Numbered from the stretch's first letter, positions 1-13,500 are shown. The stretch is 64,000 nt of DNA from Sordariomycetes sp. S80-01Y (GCA_037042185.1 JAXQJY010000027.1:1240001-1304000); one strand, 5' to 3'. Notes: generated by a model not told the origin, from the sequence alone. A program made the numbers and translations.

Positions 1-880
1 ACGTCTCCTCGAGCGAGCCATCGGCCTGGTCAACAAAGAACCTTGACTCGTCCTCGATCTTTTTATTGCGCTTGGATGGGGGTGCATTCCAGAGCGTCGA
101 CATGTTCTCCTCCAGGTGCTTCCATACACTGAGTACCGGCTCGCCCAACAGTCCCGGGTGATTCGAACCACAAAATTTGGAGAAGGCTTCGTTGTATATC
201 GCTCGGTACTCGGGGCCCCAGTAGATGGCAATTGCACGAGAGTCGGGTATCGTTTGGTTAAAGACCTGCTGCAGGCGCGAGGGCCATTCGTCCATGGGAC
301 CAAGCTTGTGTGTGTCCCAATCGACGCTTTGTATAACGTGAAGGAAAGGTTCGGGGTCCGGCATGAAGTCTGGCACCATGATTCCTGGATCGGCCTCTGA
401 GCGAATGGTCTGTGACTTCACATCCGTTTGCTTGTCCTTTTCCGCGGGCGCGAAGTCAACCACCTGGGTTTGAGCGTGTTCAGACTGCTGTATCCTTTGA
501 AGGCTGCCGTCCCTCGATTCCAACCGGACCTTACGCGGAGGCTCCGAGGAGGGCGGCGTTTCGTTCCCACTCATGACCACCCATTTCTCCAGCAGGATAT
601 ACCGCGTCCAGTAGACCCCAAAGTACGTGAGGCATCGGGTCGAGTCTGAGGCGCCGGCGAGGGGGCTCGTGACCCAGTTCCAGAAGGGCGCATGGTCTTC
701 GCTCGGGTCGATCGCGGCTACAAGTTGAGGATTCGAGTTTAGCGCAGCGTTGCTGTATGCAAGTTTGGTTGACGCCTTCTTGGTGGATTCGGGTTGAGGT
801 ACAACAAAAATCGGGCGGGGATCGGCGTCGAAGAGGGCTGTCAGACCAATGGCCGCAAGCTCTTCTGGGGCCTGGGCCAT
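1..880 (-). CDS. Hybrid sensor histidine kinase, N-terminal part (runs off left edge)
   Basis: Only the first ~293 residues are present; the kinase core and receiver would lie left of the window. The frame is open from the ATG at 880 to the edge. Around residues 185-200 it carries DWDTHKLGPMDEWPSRL and near 220 YWGPEYRAIYNEAF. This is the signature of the PAS-like input module at the N-terminus of many fungal hybrid histidine kinases (family pattern: DW..TPLGP...WP, then YWGPE..L.YN.AF). Known family role: phosphorelay sensing feeding the Ypd1/Ssk1/Skn7 branch. The specific signal is not visible. The first ~180 residues are an unrecognised leader rich in Ser and Pro. No intron is needed in the visible part. 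I saw no kinase H-box because it is outside the window, so the kinase call is by family resemblance of the input domain. Confidence 0.72.
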   Translation of the reverse strand, partial: MAQAPEELAAIGLTALFDADPRPIFVVPQPESTKKASTKLAYSNAALNSNPQLVAAIDPSEDHAPFWNWVTSPLAGASDSTRCLTYFGVYWTRYILLEKWVVMSGNETPPSSEPPRKVRLESRDGSLQRIQQSEHAQTQVVDFAPAEKDKQTDVKSQTIRSEADPGIMVPDFMPDPEPFLHVIQSVDWDTHKLGPMDEWPSRLQQVFNQTIPDSRAIAIYWGPEYRAIYNEAFSKFCGSNHPGLLGEPVLSVWKHLEENMSTLWNAPPSKRNKKIEDESRFFVDQADGSLEET

Positions 881-1734
881 GATTGGCGTTTTCCTATACT
901 TTCGTCAAGAAAGGAGAGGGGGTAGAGAAACAGTCTAAATCCTCCATCGATTGATTTTCCGTCTCGGGCGAGCTCGAAGAGAGTCCTTCGAAGGGGAGCG
1001 TCGGGCGCAACCTCGGCGGAGGCGTCGCGGGTCGCGTCGTGAAGACCCAAACAACGACCAGTGCCCGCCCGGCTGTTTGCGAGGTATAGATCGATGGATA
1101 GATCACAGCGTCTGGAAACGCGCGGTCATTGGAGGGGTATTCACGCCTGTCGATGGTGCTGTTGCTTTAAGGTGTTGGAGGTCAGACGTAAGGTGTCAAA
1201 GCTGAATTGCCGGGGCTGTTTAGCTATGCACCTCACCGCACAGGCCCATCCCCTGTCTATTGCAGCTGGAGGTACGGGGGATGTATGCTGCCATGCCCCC
1301 TCGCACGTCAAGCCTCCTCACACTGGAAGCTCGCTTCGATCAGCAGGCTCGAAGTTGGTTGCCAGGCCTTTGCAGGTCTTTGAAAGGTTATCGTTGGTTC
1401 GCTGACATCACGCAAGTCATGCACACTTCAGGCTTGGCCTGGACCCTGAGTTCTGGACTCGACCCGAGCCCGGGATGCTCCTTGCAGAAATGTTACTGGC
1501 GCATGCCGGCTTCCAGGCCCGAGTCAGTTAATCTGCACATTTGGCGTTGTATGACAAACTCGATTCAGCTCTATGGGCTTGGTCCAAACCTATGCTGCCT
1601 CCGTTTAACGCCTACGTGCTGATCCGGTATACGTCTACTATCTGAACGCCTTTCTCGTCATCTCACCCAAGCTGAGCCCAGTGCAGCTTGACGTTCCAAG
1701 ATTGCTCTGTCTCCAGCTCGTTGACACATTTCCA
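881..1734. other. Intergenic region, no gene seen
   Basis: This lies between the histidine kinase start and the Mpv17 gene stop, and should hold the kinase promoter and 5' leader. Short open frames on both strands here have no recognisable domain, biased composition and no convincing splice pattern. I see no RNA gene. Confidence 0.6.
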
Positions 1735-2432
1735 TCACTCCGAGCTCTTCATAGCCATGTACGTTCCCCATCCAATCCCAGCCGCTCCACCGATCATGTT
1801 CCGCGTTTGCAGATCCTTAACCATCGTGAAGTTAACGACGCTAACCAGCGGCCACAGTCTCCATCCAGCCGTCAGGATCGGCCAGAACTCAGCCTTGCTT
1901 TGCTCCCAGACAGAGGTGAAATCGACCTTGTCGAATTCCATCGCGCCGCCGCTGTTCCAGTACCCGACAGCCTTGAATATGCTATGCTCCACCGGAGCGT
2001 TGACCATGGCTTGCTTAAGGGTATGATTGAAGAGGCTGAACGCCAGGGTATTGACTGTGGCGCCGACGCTTTGGTCCAGGGCAAGCTTGATGATGGTGTT
2101 GCGCCATGAGAGCGTGGGCTCAGGAGCTGGGTCGTCTGATTTCTTGGGGTGGACGACAGGAGACACTTTGGCCGGGAAGGTCGTTTCCAACCAGTGTTGC
2201 CAGAGAAAGTTCGGTGGTGTGATAATGATGGTGAACAGAATGAATTTCAGGATCGGGATGTAGTCGATCTCAAGCTGGACCTAGGTTGAGTCAGTCTCGC
2301 CGTTGGAGGAACGGGGATCTCGCGGCGCCTTACCCCCTGGTTCAGGGACTCAATGTACTGAGCGCAGACGCTGGACAGCACGCTCATGAGAGCGGCCTGG
2401 AGCGTAGCCTCAACGGCTTGTGGAAGAGGCAT
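1735..2432 (-). CDS. Mpv17/PMP22 family membrane protein
   Basis: Two exons: 2432-2334 (33 codons starting MPLPQAVEATLQAAL) and 2280-1735. They are joined across a 53-bp intron (donor GTAAGG, acceptor CTAG) in phase 0, giving about 214 aa, the usual family size. The family hallmarks are visible: TPPNFLWQHWLE about residues 55-65, then the C-terminal block with W...SKAEFWPILTAGWRLWP, SVVNFTMV, the Arg in LQTRN, and the closing GWGTYMAMKS. Members are four-helix proteins of the peroxisomal or mitochondrial inner membrane, proposed to form small channels; yeast Sym1 is the best-known fungal one. Which organelle applies here cannot be read from the sequence. Confidence 0.9.
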
Positions 2433-3244
2433 CTTGCTCTCTGAACGGGCTTCTTTTTATATGTTTGACTGTGGCTTGTTCACGTCAGTAAACGATTCTC
2501 AGATGAGAGGACACGTTGCTTGCGGCACATTTGAACATTCTTGGACAGCAGGCACGCTGCAGGAGTACGTTGACTTACTCTGTGGGTCTATACTTAGTAT
2601 TCCAGAGTCAACTAGGACGCTTGAACGCGGGTTTGTGGAGGGGATAATGTTAACAAGTGAAGGTGGAAGTGGTCGACGACGGGACGCGGGAAGAGAACAC
2701 TCGCAGCGCCAAGATTCGTTCTGTATCATCCCCGTCCCGTCGCAAACCGTCTGCTCATACTCACCCTAATTGATAAGAGATCATTGGACACAAAATAGCG
2801 GGATGATGTCCTCAGACATCTTTAATACTCCAAATTTTAATGCAACCTCTAAGTAAAGGTGTCATCTTTTGTCAAGCTGCTTCATGTGCCCTTAACACGG
2901 CCACACCGTGAGTTCACCCAGCCCGCGATAGTGCGTCATCACTGTCAGGGGTACTCGAAAAGGGGCGTGGAGTACGTAGGACATCTATTTGCCCGCGTTT
3001 GAATGGAATGATGCGCCCGGATCAGATTGAAACCATCGGATATTGTTATAATTTTAGAACGTAATTATTCAACATGACTCTGCTGTATGCTTGTTTGACG
3101 TGCCATAATCCTCCCTCGCCTGCTATGACCCTTCTATGCCCGATCCTTTTTGAACCTCCCAAGCCTCGATGTTCGCCCAAGCGCCAAAATAAACCTGCCG
3201 CCTTGGATCTGTTCGCATGTCGCCCGTGGTGATGTACGCTGCGC
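2433..3244. other. Intergenic region, no gene seen
   Basis: Promoter side of the Mpv17 gene and 3' side of YIF1. The stretch around 2,760-3,120 is visibly AT-richer than its neighbours and has no long open frame. No tRNA-like fold or repeat was noticed. Confidence 0.55.
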
Positions 3245-4326
3245 TCATGCCCGGGTGAGCACCCACATGAAGAAAAGCTGCACGATGTACGAGTAGAAGA
3301 AGAGGAACTGGGTCCTTTGGTTGCGCTTCGCCCTTGAGTCGGTCTGCATGGGACCGCCAGTGTTTCCGGATGTCTCGGGCAGGAGGACGTACTTGAGAGA
3401 CCGCAGCTATTTCACGTTAGCGCCAGATTGCCTAGCAAATATGCCAGATAGCTTACCAAGAACAGAGAGTTGGCTAGGAAAGTGTAAAGGAAGACAACCC
3501 ATCCAACCCAGCCTCCGGTGCCATTGCCTCCACTGAACATCTGCGCCACTGCAATCGTGACAATGATGCCCACGAACTTATACCCCGAATAGGCGATTAG
3601 ATCGAAGAGTTGGCTCTGACTCGAGATGCTAAGGAGGTAGCATCCCAGCTTCAACGAAATAATCTCCACCACAACTATAATCATGCTCGTTGTCGCAGTC
3701 AGGCCCAGAAGCTCAGGCTTAAAGTCGCCCTTGAGCCCCGCGATCAACGTCGAGAGCAGCACGTACGTCACCAAGCCCATCACCGGTATGTACATATCCG
3801 GGCTGTTGACGTCTTCCCGCGGCGGGAGGTACCATCCTTCCTGTCCGTTGGCGCCGACGGCTTGCTTGCGGGACCAGCCCTTGTGTCGCCAGGGGAAGAG
3901 GACGAGGAAGAGTTTGTTGATAACGTAGGAGTTGGAGACGTTGAAATAGTGTTTCAAGGCAGAGACATTGACGTAGCGTCCAAACTATGCAGCAGTCAGC
4001 TTTGAGCTTCACCCACAGTGTTCGGGTAGACCTACGTTCTGCTCAACGTACTCCTGGCCATGCTTGAAAGCGGTCTGTCCAAACTGCGCCGCCACCTGCG
4101 CGGTCGGGTCATTCATGAACTGCCCATACGCGCCGAACACATTCCCACTGCTCCCTCCCTGCTGTTGATACGGATTGCCTCCCTGCGGCTGTCCAGTCTG
4201 ACCGTACTGTTGACTCTGCGCGGAGCCCGGTGGTGGTGGCGGTGATCGCAGTTGCGGGACGGTCGAGACGTGCTGTGGTACGGGGTGGTGAAGAGGGGGC
4301 GACGCCCCGTATGCGTTTCTTTGCAT
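3245..4326 (-). CDS. YIF1: YIF1, Yip1-interacting Golgi/ER membrane protein
   Basis: Three exons: 4326-4036, 3984-3457 and 3406-3245, with introns of 51 and 50 bp, both phase 0. The second has a CTAAC branch point and TAG acceptor. The product is 326 aa. The Gln/Gly/Pro-rich cytosolic N-terminus is followed by the conserved YIF1 signature NVFGAYGQFMNDPTAQVAAQ and QEYVEQNFGRYVNVSALKHY. Then come LKHYFNVSNSYVINKL, FPWRHKGW, a Pro-Arg PPREDVNSPDMYIP segment, and five hydrophobic helices ending FFMWVLTRA. Known role: with Yip1 and Yos1, in COPII vesicle formation and ER-Golgi transport. It shares a ~370-bp divergent promoter with the SRP receptor gene, another early-secretory gene, so co-regulation is plausible but inferred. 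Confidence 0.95.
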
Positions 4327-4694
4327 CGTTCTAGGAGAGGTTGTGGCGGTGGGTGAGGAAGCTTAGGAGGAAAAGGGGAGGCTTGCTGAAGGTTGGCACA
4401 TGTAACGGCGTTGGGTTGGAGCTCTGCCGCTGGAAATGTGTTCATTGGCGCACCCGTCATCCCGCGCCAGCTCCAATCGAACAAGCCACTTTTCGGAGGG
4501 GGGTGGACTGCCACACGTGATTGGCGCACAGCGTATCGATAAGATGGATAAGATATGTACACTCGGCAAGCCTAGACCCCGAGTCTGGACGATCGTCAGA
4601 TACCAGTGGCCACCGCGCCACCACAACTCCTGTCCTCATTTTCCTCACCTCTTGACCCTGTCGCTCGCATTGCTGTCGGGGCGACTCAGACACA

Positions 4695-6831
4695 ATGCTC
4701 GACACATTCGAGATTCTCACCACCTCAGGTGTGGTTCTGTGGTCGCGCACCTACGCCCCCGTCAACCCCTCCGTCATCAACAACTTCATCGCGGACACCT
4801 TCATCGAGGAGAAGTCCGGCCCTGCAACTCTGCGCGACTCGCAATCCGCCGCTACGAACCCAGCTTACAAGAGCGACCAACATACCCTGAAATGGACATT
4901 GGTCAAGGAATTGGGCGTTATCTTCGTCGTAGGTCGCCAGTCGCAAATCGCTGTCGCATGCGCACACTGACTCGAAGGCTAGGCTGTGTATAGATCCCTA
5001 TTACATCTTAGCTGGGTGGACAAACTTGTCGACAACATCAAGACCATTTTTGTCAGTCTTTATGGCGAGCAGCTAAAGAAGCCTCACACCACGCTCGTCG
5101 CCTGCGATAAATTCGACGAATATTTCGAGCAGCAATTACAAGAACTCGACAAGACCACAGCCGGCGTGCCCTCTATCGCCCCGGGCATCCAGGTTGACGA
5201 AGCGACCGACGAGCCCCCAGAAGCCCCAGGGCTGAAGTACCGCGGACGCGCGCTAAACAATGGCATCGAGACCACGTCGAACGACTCGACACCTGTACAA
5301 ACGCCAAGCACGTCACGGCCCTCGACGCCGAGCGGTAGCAATCTCGTCGTGGGCAAGTCAGGACCTCCAGGACAGAAGCTTTCGCGTCGCGCGCGCAAGG
5401 CGAAGAACGCAGTGACAACAGCACCACAGTCTTCCGGCGATGAAGCCTCATCACGGAAGAATGGCAAGGGCGGCAGGAACACTAAGAAGAACCGGACATG
5501 GGACGCAGAGGGCTTCGCAGATGAAGATGACGGCCGACAGCTCGACTACTCCGCAAAGGCGAACCAAGGGAGCGATGACGAACCTGAGGCGCGATCATCA
5601 GCCGTGGACGCAGTCGACTCTTCGTCCTGGGGGAACACCACGAAGGGCAAATTCGTCCTCAAGGACCTGGGCGATGAAGTCCACGATATCCTCGCCAACG
5701 CCGAAGCTGAGAATGCTTCCAAGCAGGAAATGTCAACATCAAGCGGCGGTCTCTTCGGCAAGACCTCGTCTGCAGTTAGCGGTCTATTCCGCAACGTCAT
5801 CGGCGGCAAGACCCTCACGAGGGAAGATCTCGACAAGGCAATGAAGGGGATGGAAGAGCACCTCCTTCGCAAGAACGTCGCCCGCGAAGCAGCGACACGG
5901 CTATGCGAGGGCGTGGAAAAGGAACTCGAAGGTGTCCGAACCGGGTCTTTCGAGTCCATTAACCACCGAATCTCGACCGCGATGGAAGCATCTCTCACCA
6001 AGATGCTCACGCCTACGTCCTCCCTCGATCTCCTCCGCGACATCGACGCAATTACCAAACCCCCTGTCACAAGTCTGCGCAAGGCTCGACCCTACGTTAT
6101 CTCCATCGTCGGTGTCAACGGCGTGGGCAAATCTACCAACCTTAGCAAGATCTGCTATTTTCTCCTCCAGAACAAGTACCGTGTGCTCATCGCAGCGGGC
6201 GACACTTTCCGTTCAGGAGCTGTAGAGCAGCTTGGAGTTCACGTGCGCAACTTGAAGGAGTTGACCGCTCGTGAGGGTGGTGGTGAGGTAGATCTGTATC
6301 AGAAGGGATATGGCAAAGATGCCGCGACTGTGGCCAAGGATGCCGTCTCGCACGCTGCGAGCTCAGGCTACGACGTTGTCCTTATCGACACCGCTGGACG
6401 GAGACATAACGACCAAAGATTGATGTCTTCCCTCGAGAAGTTCGCAAAGTTCGCTCAACCTGATAAGATCCTCATGGTCGGCGAGGTAAGCTCCGCTCCC
6501 TTTCTCTCATCCCTCCCCTCGCTCCTCTTTCCCCTTCACCTCGAGGACAACCTTCTAGTGAGCAGGGCTGACAAGGATATAGGCTCTCGTCGGCACCGAC
6601 TCCGTCGCCCAAGCGCGCAACTTCAACGACGCGTTCGGCGCTGTTCGCAAGCTCGACGGCTTCATCATTTCAAAGTGCGACACGGTCGGCGACATGGTCG
6701 GCACGCTAGTGTCCCTCGTGCACGCGACCAACGTGCCCGTCCTGTTCGTCGGCGTCGGGCAGCACTACAGCGATCTGAGGAACTTCAGCGTGAAGTGGGC
6801 GGTTGAGAAGCTTCTGAGTCAAAGTAACTAA
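4695..6831 (+). CDS. SRP101: Signal recognition particle receptor alpha subunit
   Basis: Three exons: 4695-4928, 4983-6485, 6583-6831. All junctions are phase 0, giving 661 aa. The longin-like N-terminal SRX domain starts MLDTFEILTTSGVVLWSR and continues after intron 1 as AVYRSLLHLSWVDKLVDN. A charged linker (residues ~130-260) follows, then the NG GTPase domain. The NG domain shows P-loop GVNGVGKSTNLSK, ISLAG-type region TFRSGAVEQL, DTAGRR, SKCDTVGD (guanine-specificity loop, here with Ser) and GVGQHYSDLR. Intron 2 (97 bp) sits between GE and ALVGTDS; without splicing the frame runs into unrelated Arg-rich sequence. Known role: docks ribosome-SRP complexes at the ER with the beta subunit. 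Confidence 0.96.
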
Positions 6832-7529
6832 GGATGGGGAAGGATGAGCTTGCGCTCCAATAATGTCACGCCCCTTCTTGGATTTTCTTCTGCTCTGATT
6901 CGCGTCTATCGTGTGCCGCGATTGCGTAGCTACGAACATCGTGACGTGTAGGCAGTCCTGCTGGCCATTGTGTCTGTCCCCCTTTTCCAAAAGCCTCTCG
7001 GCGTCCGTCAAGATTGCAGGGCGTATGCCAGACCATAACAGTCACCTCCGAACAGGCGCACAGAGAAAGTAAAGTTGAGAGTGTATTATATTAACTACAG
7101 ATCATAACATCTCTTGCACCAACTGCGACTTCGTCCTCGTCTAGCGAAGGACCTGCAACATCTCAAAATACATGCTTTTCCTTCACGACAAAAGAAATAA
7201 ACCCTCAAATCCTTAAACTGTTCAATGAGTGACTGTGTGAAAATCGTGCTGCGCTCTGTAATCCGTGTTCCAGGCCATGTACAATCTCGTATGGCGCGCT
7301 GCAAGCTTTCTTCCCTTCTCCAGAGATTAGATAGAAGGGAAGAAAGCTGAAATGAAGTAAAAATGATCTTTCCAAATCCAAAGGGGGTATCTTTCTAACT
7401 TTCGCAGTCTGGATGAAAGTAGAGGTGCTGATGTTGTTTATGTGTAAAGCATCGCGAGACGTTATATCGTGTAATAAAGCACAAGTGCCGCCGATCCGTG
7501 TTGATATTGCTCCCGAGACAGGCTAAGGC
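6832..7529. other. Convergent 3' region
   Basis: The 3' ends of the SRP receptor gene and of the large SnaD-like gene face each other across ~700 bp. The middle is AT-rich with candidate polyadenylation motifs for both transcripts. No coding sequence seen. Confidence 0.55.
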
Positions 7530-10500
7530 TTACTCGTCCACAAAGAAGCCGTCGTCGTCAAAGTCGCCTGACTGTGCGTCCGAATCATATGCCGCGGTGC
7601 GCATCATGGGAGGGGTTTGCGGTGGCTCCTGTTCTTCCTGAGGTGAGGTCACTCCCTGGGCAGGCATCTTCTCTGCTTGACGCTGAGTCATAGATGTTCG
7701 TCGTTGCTGCTGCTGTTCGGGGCCGCTGGAGTTGCCTTGCGAGGGATACCGCCGCCCGGTGCTACCGAATGCAGTGGGCTGAGGCTTGGTGTCCATCAGA
7801 GGGCTTTGACGAATGTTACTAGCGGGTGGAGTCATTAGACCACTGAGGTTTGGCTGCTGAACAGAAGGCCTTATCCGGGAAGGTGTGGCGTTTCTCTGAG
7901 CAGCAGGGGAGTTCAGCCGCCCAGCCATGCTGGTGAATGATCCTGTGCTACCCTTGCGCCAGCTGCCCCACGCAGCACCGATAGTCTGGGCGACCTTGGG
8001 CGTAGCAGCCTGGAGGCTTTGGGCGATGTTGGGCAAATTGATGGCCGAGCCACCATTCATAGCACGCTCACGCTCCTGCTCCTCCATCTGAAGACTAGCC
8101 TTAAGACGGATGGCGGCATCCTTGACCCTGTTCTGGTCGACGTTCTCCGTGGACAGAGCCATAATGATGTCCTGAAGGTCGCCATGTCGTACAGCGAGGA
8201 GCTCACGGAGCCAGCTGATCTCGTCGTCACGCTTCGAAATCTTGTTGGCAGCGTCAGGGTCGGACTTGGCAGCAGTCTGCTCAAGTTCCTCGATGCGGCC
8301 TTCACGAGCCTGGAGCTGCTCCTGAAGGACCATGATTGACTCACGGAGGGCTTGTGGCGAGATCTTTTCGGGAACGTTGCTTCGGGCAGTGACTGCAGGG
8401 GCAGGCTTGCCCTGAACGGGGCTTGTGGGATCCCCGCGAGTGTCAACACCGGCAGACTTGGCAGCAGCGGCAGCAGCAGCGGCAGCCTCCTTTGCGACCT
8501 CAAGCTTCTCCTCGAGATGCAGAATGCGGTCCTGGTAGTGCTCGATCTTAGATGCAGAGAAGCTGAGGCGCTCAAGCAAGCTCTGCTCCGTCTTAGAGCT
8601 CTCCTCCGCGGCGACGGAGCGTTGTTGCTCGTAGCGGGCTTGGAGGTCCTCCAGTTCGTTCTGGTGCTTAGCCTTGAGATCATCAATCTCGGCAGCCTTT
8701 GTCTCCTGTGCTTCCTCGAGAAGCATCTCATTGCGTGCCTTGGCTGTGTCGGCCTCGAGCTTGAAGCTATCTAGCTCGGCTCGGAGCTTGTTGTTCTGCT
8801 CCTCAAGCTCTTCACGAACAGCGTTGACTTGGTGATTGGCTGAGTCAAGCTCGGTTTGCATGGCCATGCGTGTACGCTTCACCTCGCTGGCGCCAGACTC
8901 ACGGGCCTCTTCGTAATCGCGGTTGGCAGTGAGGACGCGCTGTTCAAGTTTGTGGTTTTCGTTGCGCATCTCAGCCAGTAGACCCTCGAGGCGCTCACAC
9001 TCCTTCTGCGCACGCATGCCGCTCCGTTCGTTCATCTGCAAGCGATCCATCTCAATTTCGAGACGCTCGCGAGTTTTGCCCTCAGCTTGCAGTCTAGCAT
9101 CCAGGACCTCTTGGCGAGCAAGCATAGCCTGGTCCTTCTTGATGCGACGGGCATTCTCCTCGGCAATCTCTCTGGCAGCTTTGCTCATGTCGTCTTGCAA
9201 AGACATGTACTTGCCACGCCAGCTCTCTCGAAGACGCTCGTTCTCCTCAAGCTGAGTAGTGAGCGTGTTGAGGGACTTCTGGAGGTGCTTGTTCTCCTCG
9301 ACAACGTGGGCAAGCTCTCCGCCACGGGTCCTAGCCTGCTCATCAGCGCGCTCAGCTTCGGCGCGCCAATGGTTGTTATCCTGGCGGACGGCCCGCAGGT
9401 CGGCCTCCAAGGCGTTGACCTTGTTGGTGAACTCGGCTTGAGACTGCGTAGAGTTGGTCTGAGAAGCCTCTAGTAAGGCCATCTTCATATTGACCTTGCC
9501 ATTGGCCTTCTCCATCTGCTGGATACGACCTTCCTTCTCCTCGAGGAGGTCACGGTAGCGGGCTTCTTCCTCGGTCGAGATTCTGAGTAGACGCTGAACT
9601 TCGGAGAGTCTGTCCTCAGCCTGGCGGCGAGACTCAACTTCGGCTTCGGTGCGCTCCTCTTGGGTTCGGAGCTTTTCTTCGAGATCGGCGACACGTTGAT
9701 CGAAGACGCTCTTGTTCATTATCTCAATCTCGATGCGAGTTTCCGCGTTCTGCAGTTGGCGAGAGAGCTCGGACGCGGAGTTCTCGGCAGTACGGCGGGC
9801 AGTCAGCTCCTCATCAACCTTGGACTGCTCGGCCTGCAACTTGTCCTCAAGATCCTCAACCTTTGACTGCAAAGCTTCCATCTTTTTGAAGAGCTCGACA
9901 TCGGGCTCGGCTGGAGGAGGCATCCGACTTTGAACAGCATTTTCGATCAAGTTCTTGAGTTCGTCGCCACCAAAGTCAGGCTTGACATTGGCAACCATGT
10001 GCTCCTTCATCTCGCCAATGGCCTGAAGCAGTGCTGCATCTCGAGATTCTCTCGCCTCATCGCTATCGGGAGCGATTGTGGGCTGCGCCCGCTGGTGGGC
10101 AGCGAGGCTCTCAAGCATGATCGTTCGCATCTGGTCCATCTTACGGTCCCTACGCGGGCTGAGCGACCGGCGTGGGGCTGGCTCCTCGTCTTCATCATCA
10201 GCGTCGCTTTGCTGACGCTCGTCAGTGACGCTGCGCGCGTCACGTCGGGACGATGTCGGACGCCGGAGAGCAAGAGCATCCTGGATTGAAACGAGGGTTT
10301 GCTCTAGAGGCTCCAACCTCGAGGCCAGCAGGTTGCCAACAACCTCGTTAACGCGACCGTCGAAGTACTGGGCGCGGTTCTGAAGCTTGTCGTGCTCGTC
10401 GGCAGAGAAGGCAGCTTCCCAATCACTAATAACAGGACTCTGGGGCTCCTCGGCCGCTTCGTCAGAATGCGGCGACTGAGGTTCGGGGTCGACAAATGGA

Positions 10501-13500
10501 TTCTCCAACTCTGGAACGTCATCGCCCGGCAGTTGCTGGTATTCGCGTGGAGCAGCGGGTGCGGTGAAGTCGTGAGCAGAAGGGTTCAGCTTAAAGCTAG
10601 GTTGGGCATCAGATGCCTTGGTGCTCTCAACAGTCTTGTTAACGCCGAGAGAAGGATCGTTGCTCATCTGCATCATGATGGCATCGATTTCCTCAAGAGA
10701 AGGTTCCCCAGCTTCCTCGCCCTGAGCAGGCTTGTCAAGCTCGATGAGAGGCTCCTGCTCCTGATCTTTCTCCACGGACTCAATAACGTCGTCTTGTGTG
10801 GGAGGTGCAGGGGCTGGCTCTGGCGAGGGCTCGGCCGCGAACCGAGATGCCGCAAGACCCTTGGGCTTCGGCGGCGGTGACGCAAAGCGAGACGAACCGA
10901 GACCCAGACCCTTAGGTGCAGATACTGGCTTGGGTGTGGGAGAAGCCGAGCGTTCTTGGACCGGCTCCTCGGGCGTTGGCTCGACCTCCCTCTCCTCAAC
11001 AACAGGAGAGGCGCCACCGGGAACGAAGGGCTGTGCTTCGGCAGAAAGGGTTGCCTTGTGGTCGCTCTCCTTGAAAAACTCATCGCCAGTAGGCCGGGCT
11101 TCACTGAAGTTCTTGGCATCAAATTGAGAGTCGAACTCGAAGGGCTTCCAGGTATCGACATCCTCGTTAACGACAGGTGAAGTTTCCGAGGGCGCAGCTG
11201 TCGTGGCCTTGGTCTCGGCATTGTCAACTTGGTCGGCGGTGCCAGCAGATGACATCGAGGTATCGGCAGGGGCTTGATCTTCAACAGTGGGCTCGGGCTC
11301 CTCGGGTTGAGTTGGCTCTGGCTCTGGTTCGGGCTCCTCCTCGATCATTGGCGTGCTCTCCTTAGGGCGCTCCGCGAACAATGGCACGTCGTCGCCCTCG
11401 AGGGCTCGGCTCTTTGCGCGCTTGCTGCGACCTTCTTCAACGATTGTGCGACCGTCAGCATCCTCTTGAATACCTTCGTCGTCATTGGAAGGCTTCGGTG
11501 ACTGATCAGACCTCCTGCTGGAAGGTCTAATGATAGGAATCGCCTTGGACTTCTTAGCGGGCTTGACAATTTCGCTGGAAGGAATTCGAATGTTGCCAAA
11601 GATGCTCTCGCGAGGCACATGACCCCTTCCGCTCGTGGGTGGTGGGCTGGTGACAGTCTGGAAGGGGGTGAAGGCCGGAGCGTCGGGGCGGAATGTTGGT
11701 CCAGAAGAAGAGAAGCTGAACTCGCTCTTGCCAGGGGCAAAGCTCGAGGCGCCTCCAAACGTCTTGGGCTCGGCACCAAAGGATGGCATAGGCACATCGG
11801 CTGCAGGCTCCGGCTCAAGCTTGGTAGCGGCATTGGAAACCTCATCGACGGATGCCTCAACATTGGGTTCCGGTGCAGATTCGGGCGCAGGTTCCTCCTT
11901 TGGCTGCTCAAAGACTGGCTGTTCGAAAGCAGGTTGCACAGGCTCCTCGATGCCAGCGTTGAAAGCAGTTGGCTGGAAAGATTGTCCAGAGAAGCTGAAC
12001 TGGCCAGGAGTGAAAGTCGCGCCAGGGTTGAACTTGAACTCGGGGGCTTGCACATTGAGCTTGGAGAAACTAGGCTTGCTGCTGTGGTTGGGTCGCTCGC
12101 CGTCGTTCCAAGGATTGCTAACGGTCGACAGTCCTTTCTGGTGTCCACGGCCGAAGCTGGGGTTTGGTGTTCCAATGTTGCTAGGGTTTGTCTCAATCTC
12201 ATAGGCTTCGTCGCCCTTTTGGCCCTCAGGAATGCCGTTCATTGGGGCGAACTGCTTAGCGTTGGCATGCTCATCGTGCTCCTGATCAAGTTGGTAGTTG
12301 TTCTGCGTGAGAGAATGGCCACGGCTGTGGGGCCTAGGATGGTGCAACACCATAGGTTTGCCAGGTTCATTGGCAAAGTGTTCGGGAACGCCTGAACCTT
12401 GGCGGTTATTCCGTGCCTGTTGCGGGTTGTAATCCTCATGCTCAAGTTGCTCGCGGAACTGCTCCTCGAGGTGGTACTCAGCATCCTCAATCTCGGCTTG
12501 CAGACCCTGCTCATTTGGCTGCCGTGCTTCGGGAGTCTTTGAAGGGCTCTTGCTAGCGTCCTCCTCGTCTTCGCGAACCTCCTGGAGTCTGGGCGATGCG
12601 CGCATGGACTGCTGTTGCTGCAACTGCTGATGCGGCAGCATTGGATACTGCAGGGACTGATTCCTCCCGTGCATGTTGAAAGCAGGGCTTCCGGTAGGCT
12701 CGATGCCAAATGGCGACTGGGGCGACATCATGCCATTAAGATTAGCAAACGACGGCGAGTCGCTGCCTCCGGGCCATTGAGATTGCTGTTGATTGAATTG
12801 GAAAGGCGAGTTGCTCGCGGGGAATGAGACCGACTGGCGCGGGTTGAACTTGCCATTGGCACCATGGAAAGGTCCTGGGGAGACAACTCCTGGGCTTTGT
12901 GAGGGGTTGAACTGCTGGAACGGGAAGCCCATCGCGGCTTGGTTGCTTGAAGCTGACGACGCTGGCAGTGGCGGCGAGAACGGGTTAAGAGGATACTGCG
13001 CCGAGGCCTGCCTACTAGGATTGGTCGTTGGCGGTGAAGGGGGCGCTGGTGGCTCCTCATCAGCCATGGAAACACCAAGAGCCCGAAGCTTGGCCTCTTG
13101 AAGCTCGTTGACGTAGTTCTGCCAAGCTGCACGTTGTTAGCTGGGTGTTGATGGGTCCAAGGCTGGGGAACTTTACCATTCAGATCAGGCAGCGCGACCT
13201 TGTACTTGTGGTTAGATCGCTCCTCGGCTAAATCCTGTCCAGTAGGCCAGTCTTCGCGGCTCTGGGAGTCGTCAGTGCCGGGGGGTTGGTAGCCCTCGAC
13301 GAGAAGATCGAAGCCATCAACACGGTACCCAAGATCTTCCCAATCGCGGAACATCCTATTGATCTCGTTCTGGCGCATAGGTCTGGGCGCCTTGCCGGGT
13401 TGGCCCCGTTCGTCATCTCGGGGCAAAAGAACCATGATGTTCTTACCCTTCCATGGCACCTTCTTCTTGATACGAGGAGTCATGGCCGGTTCCTTGGGAA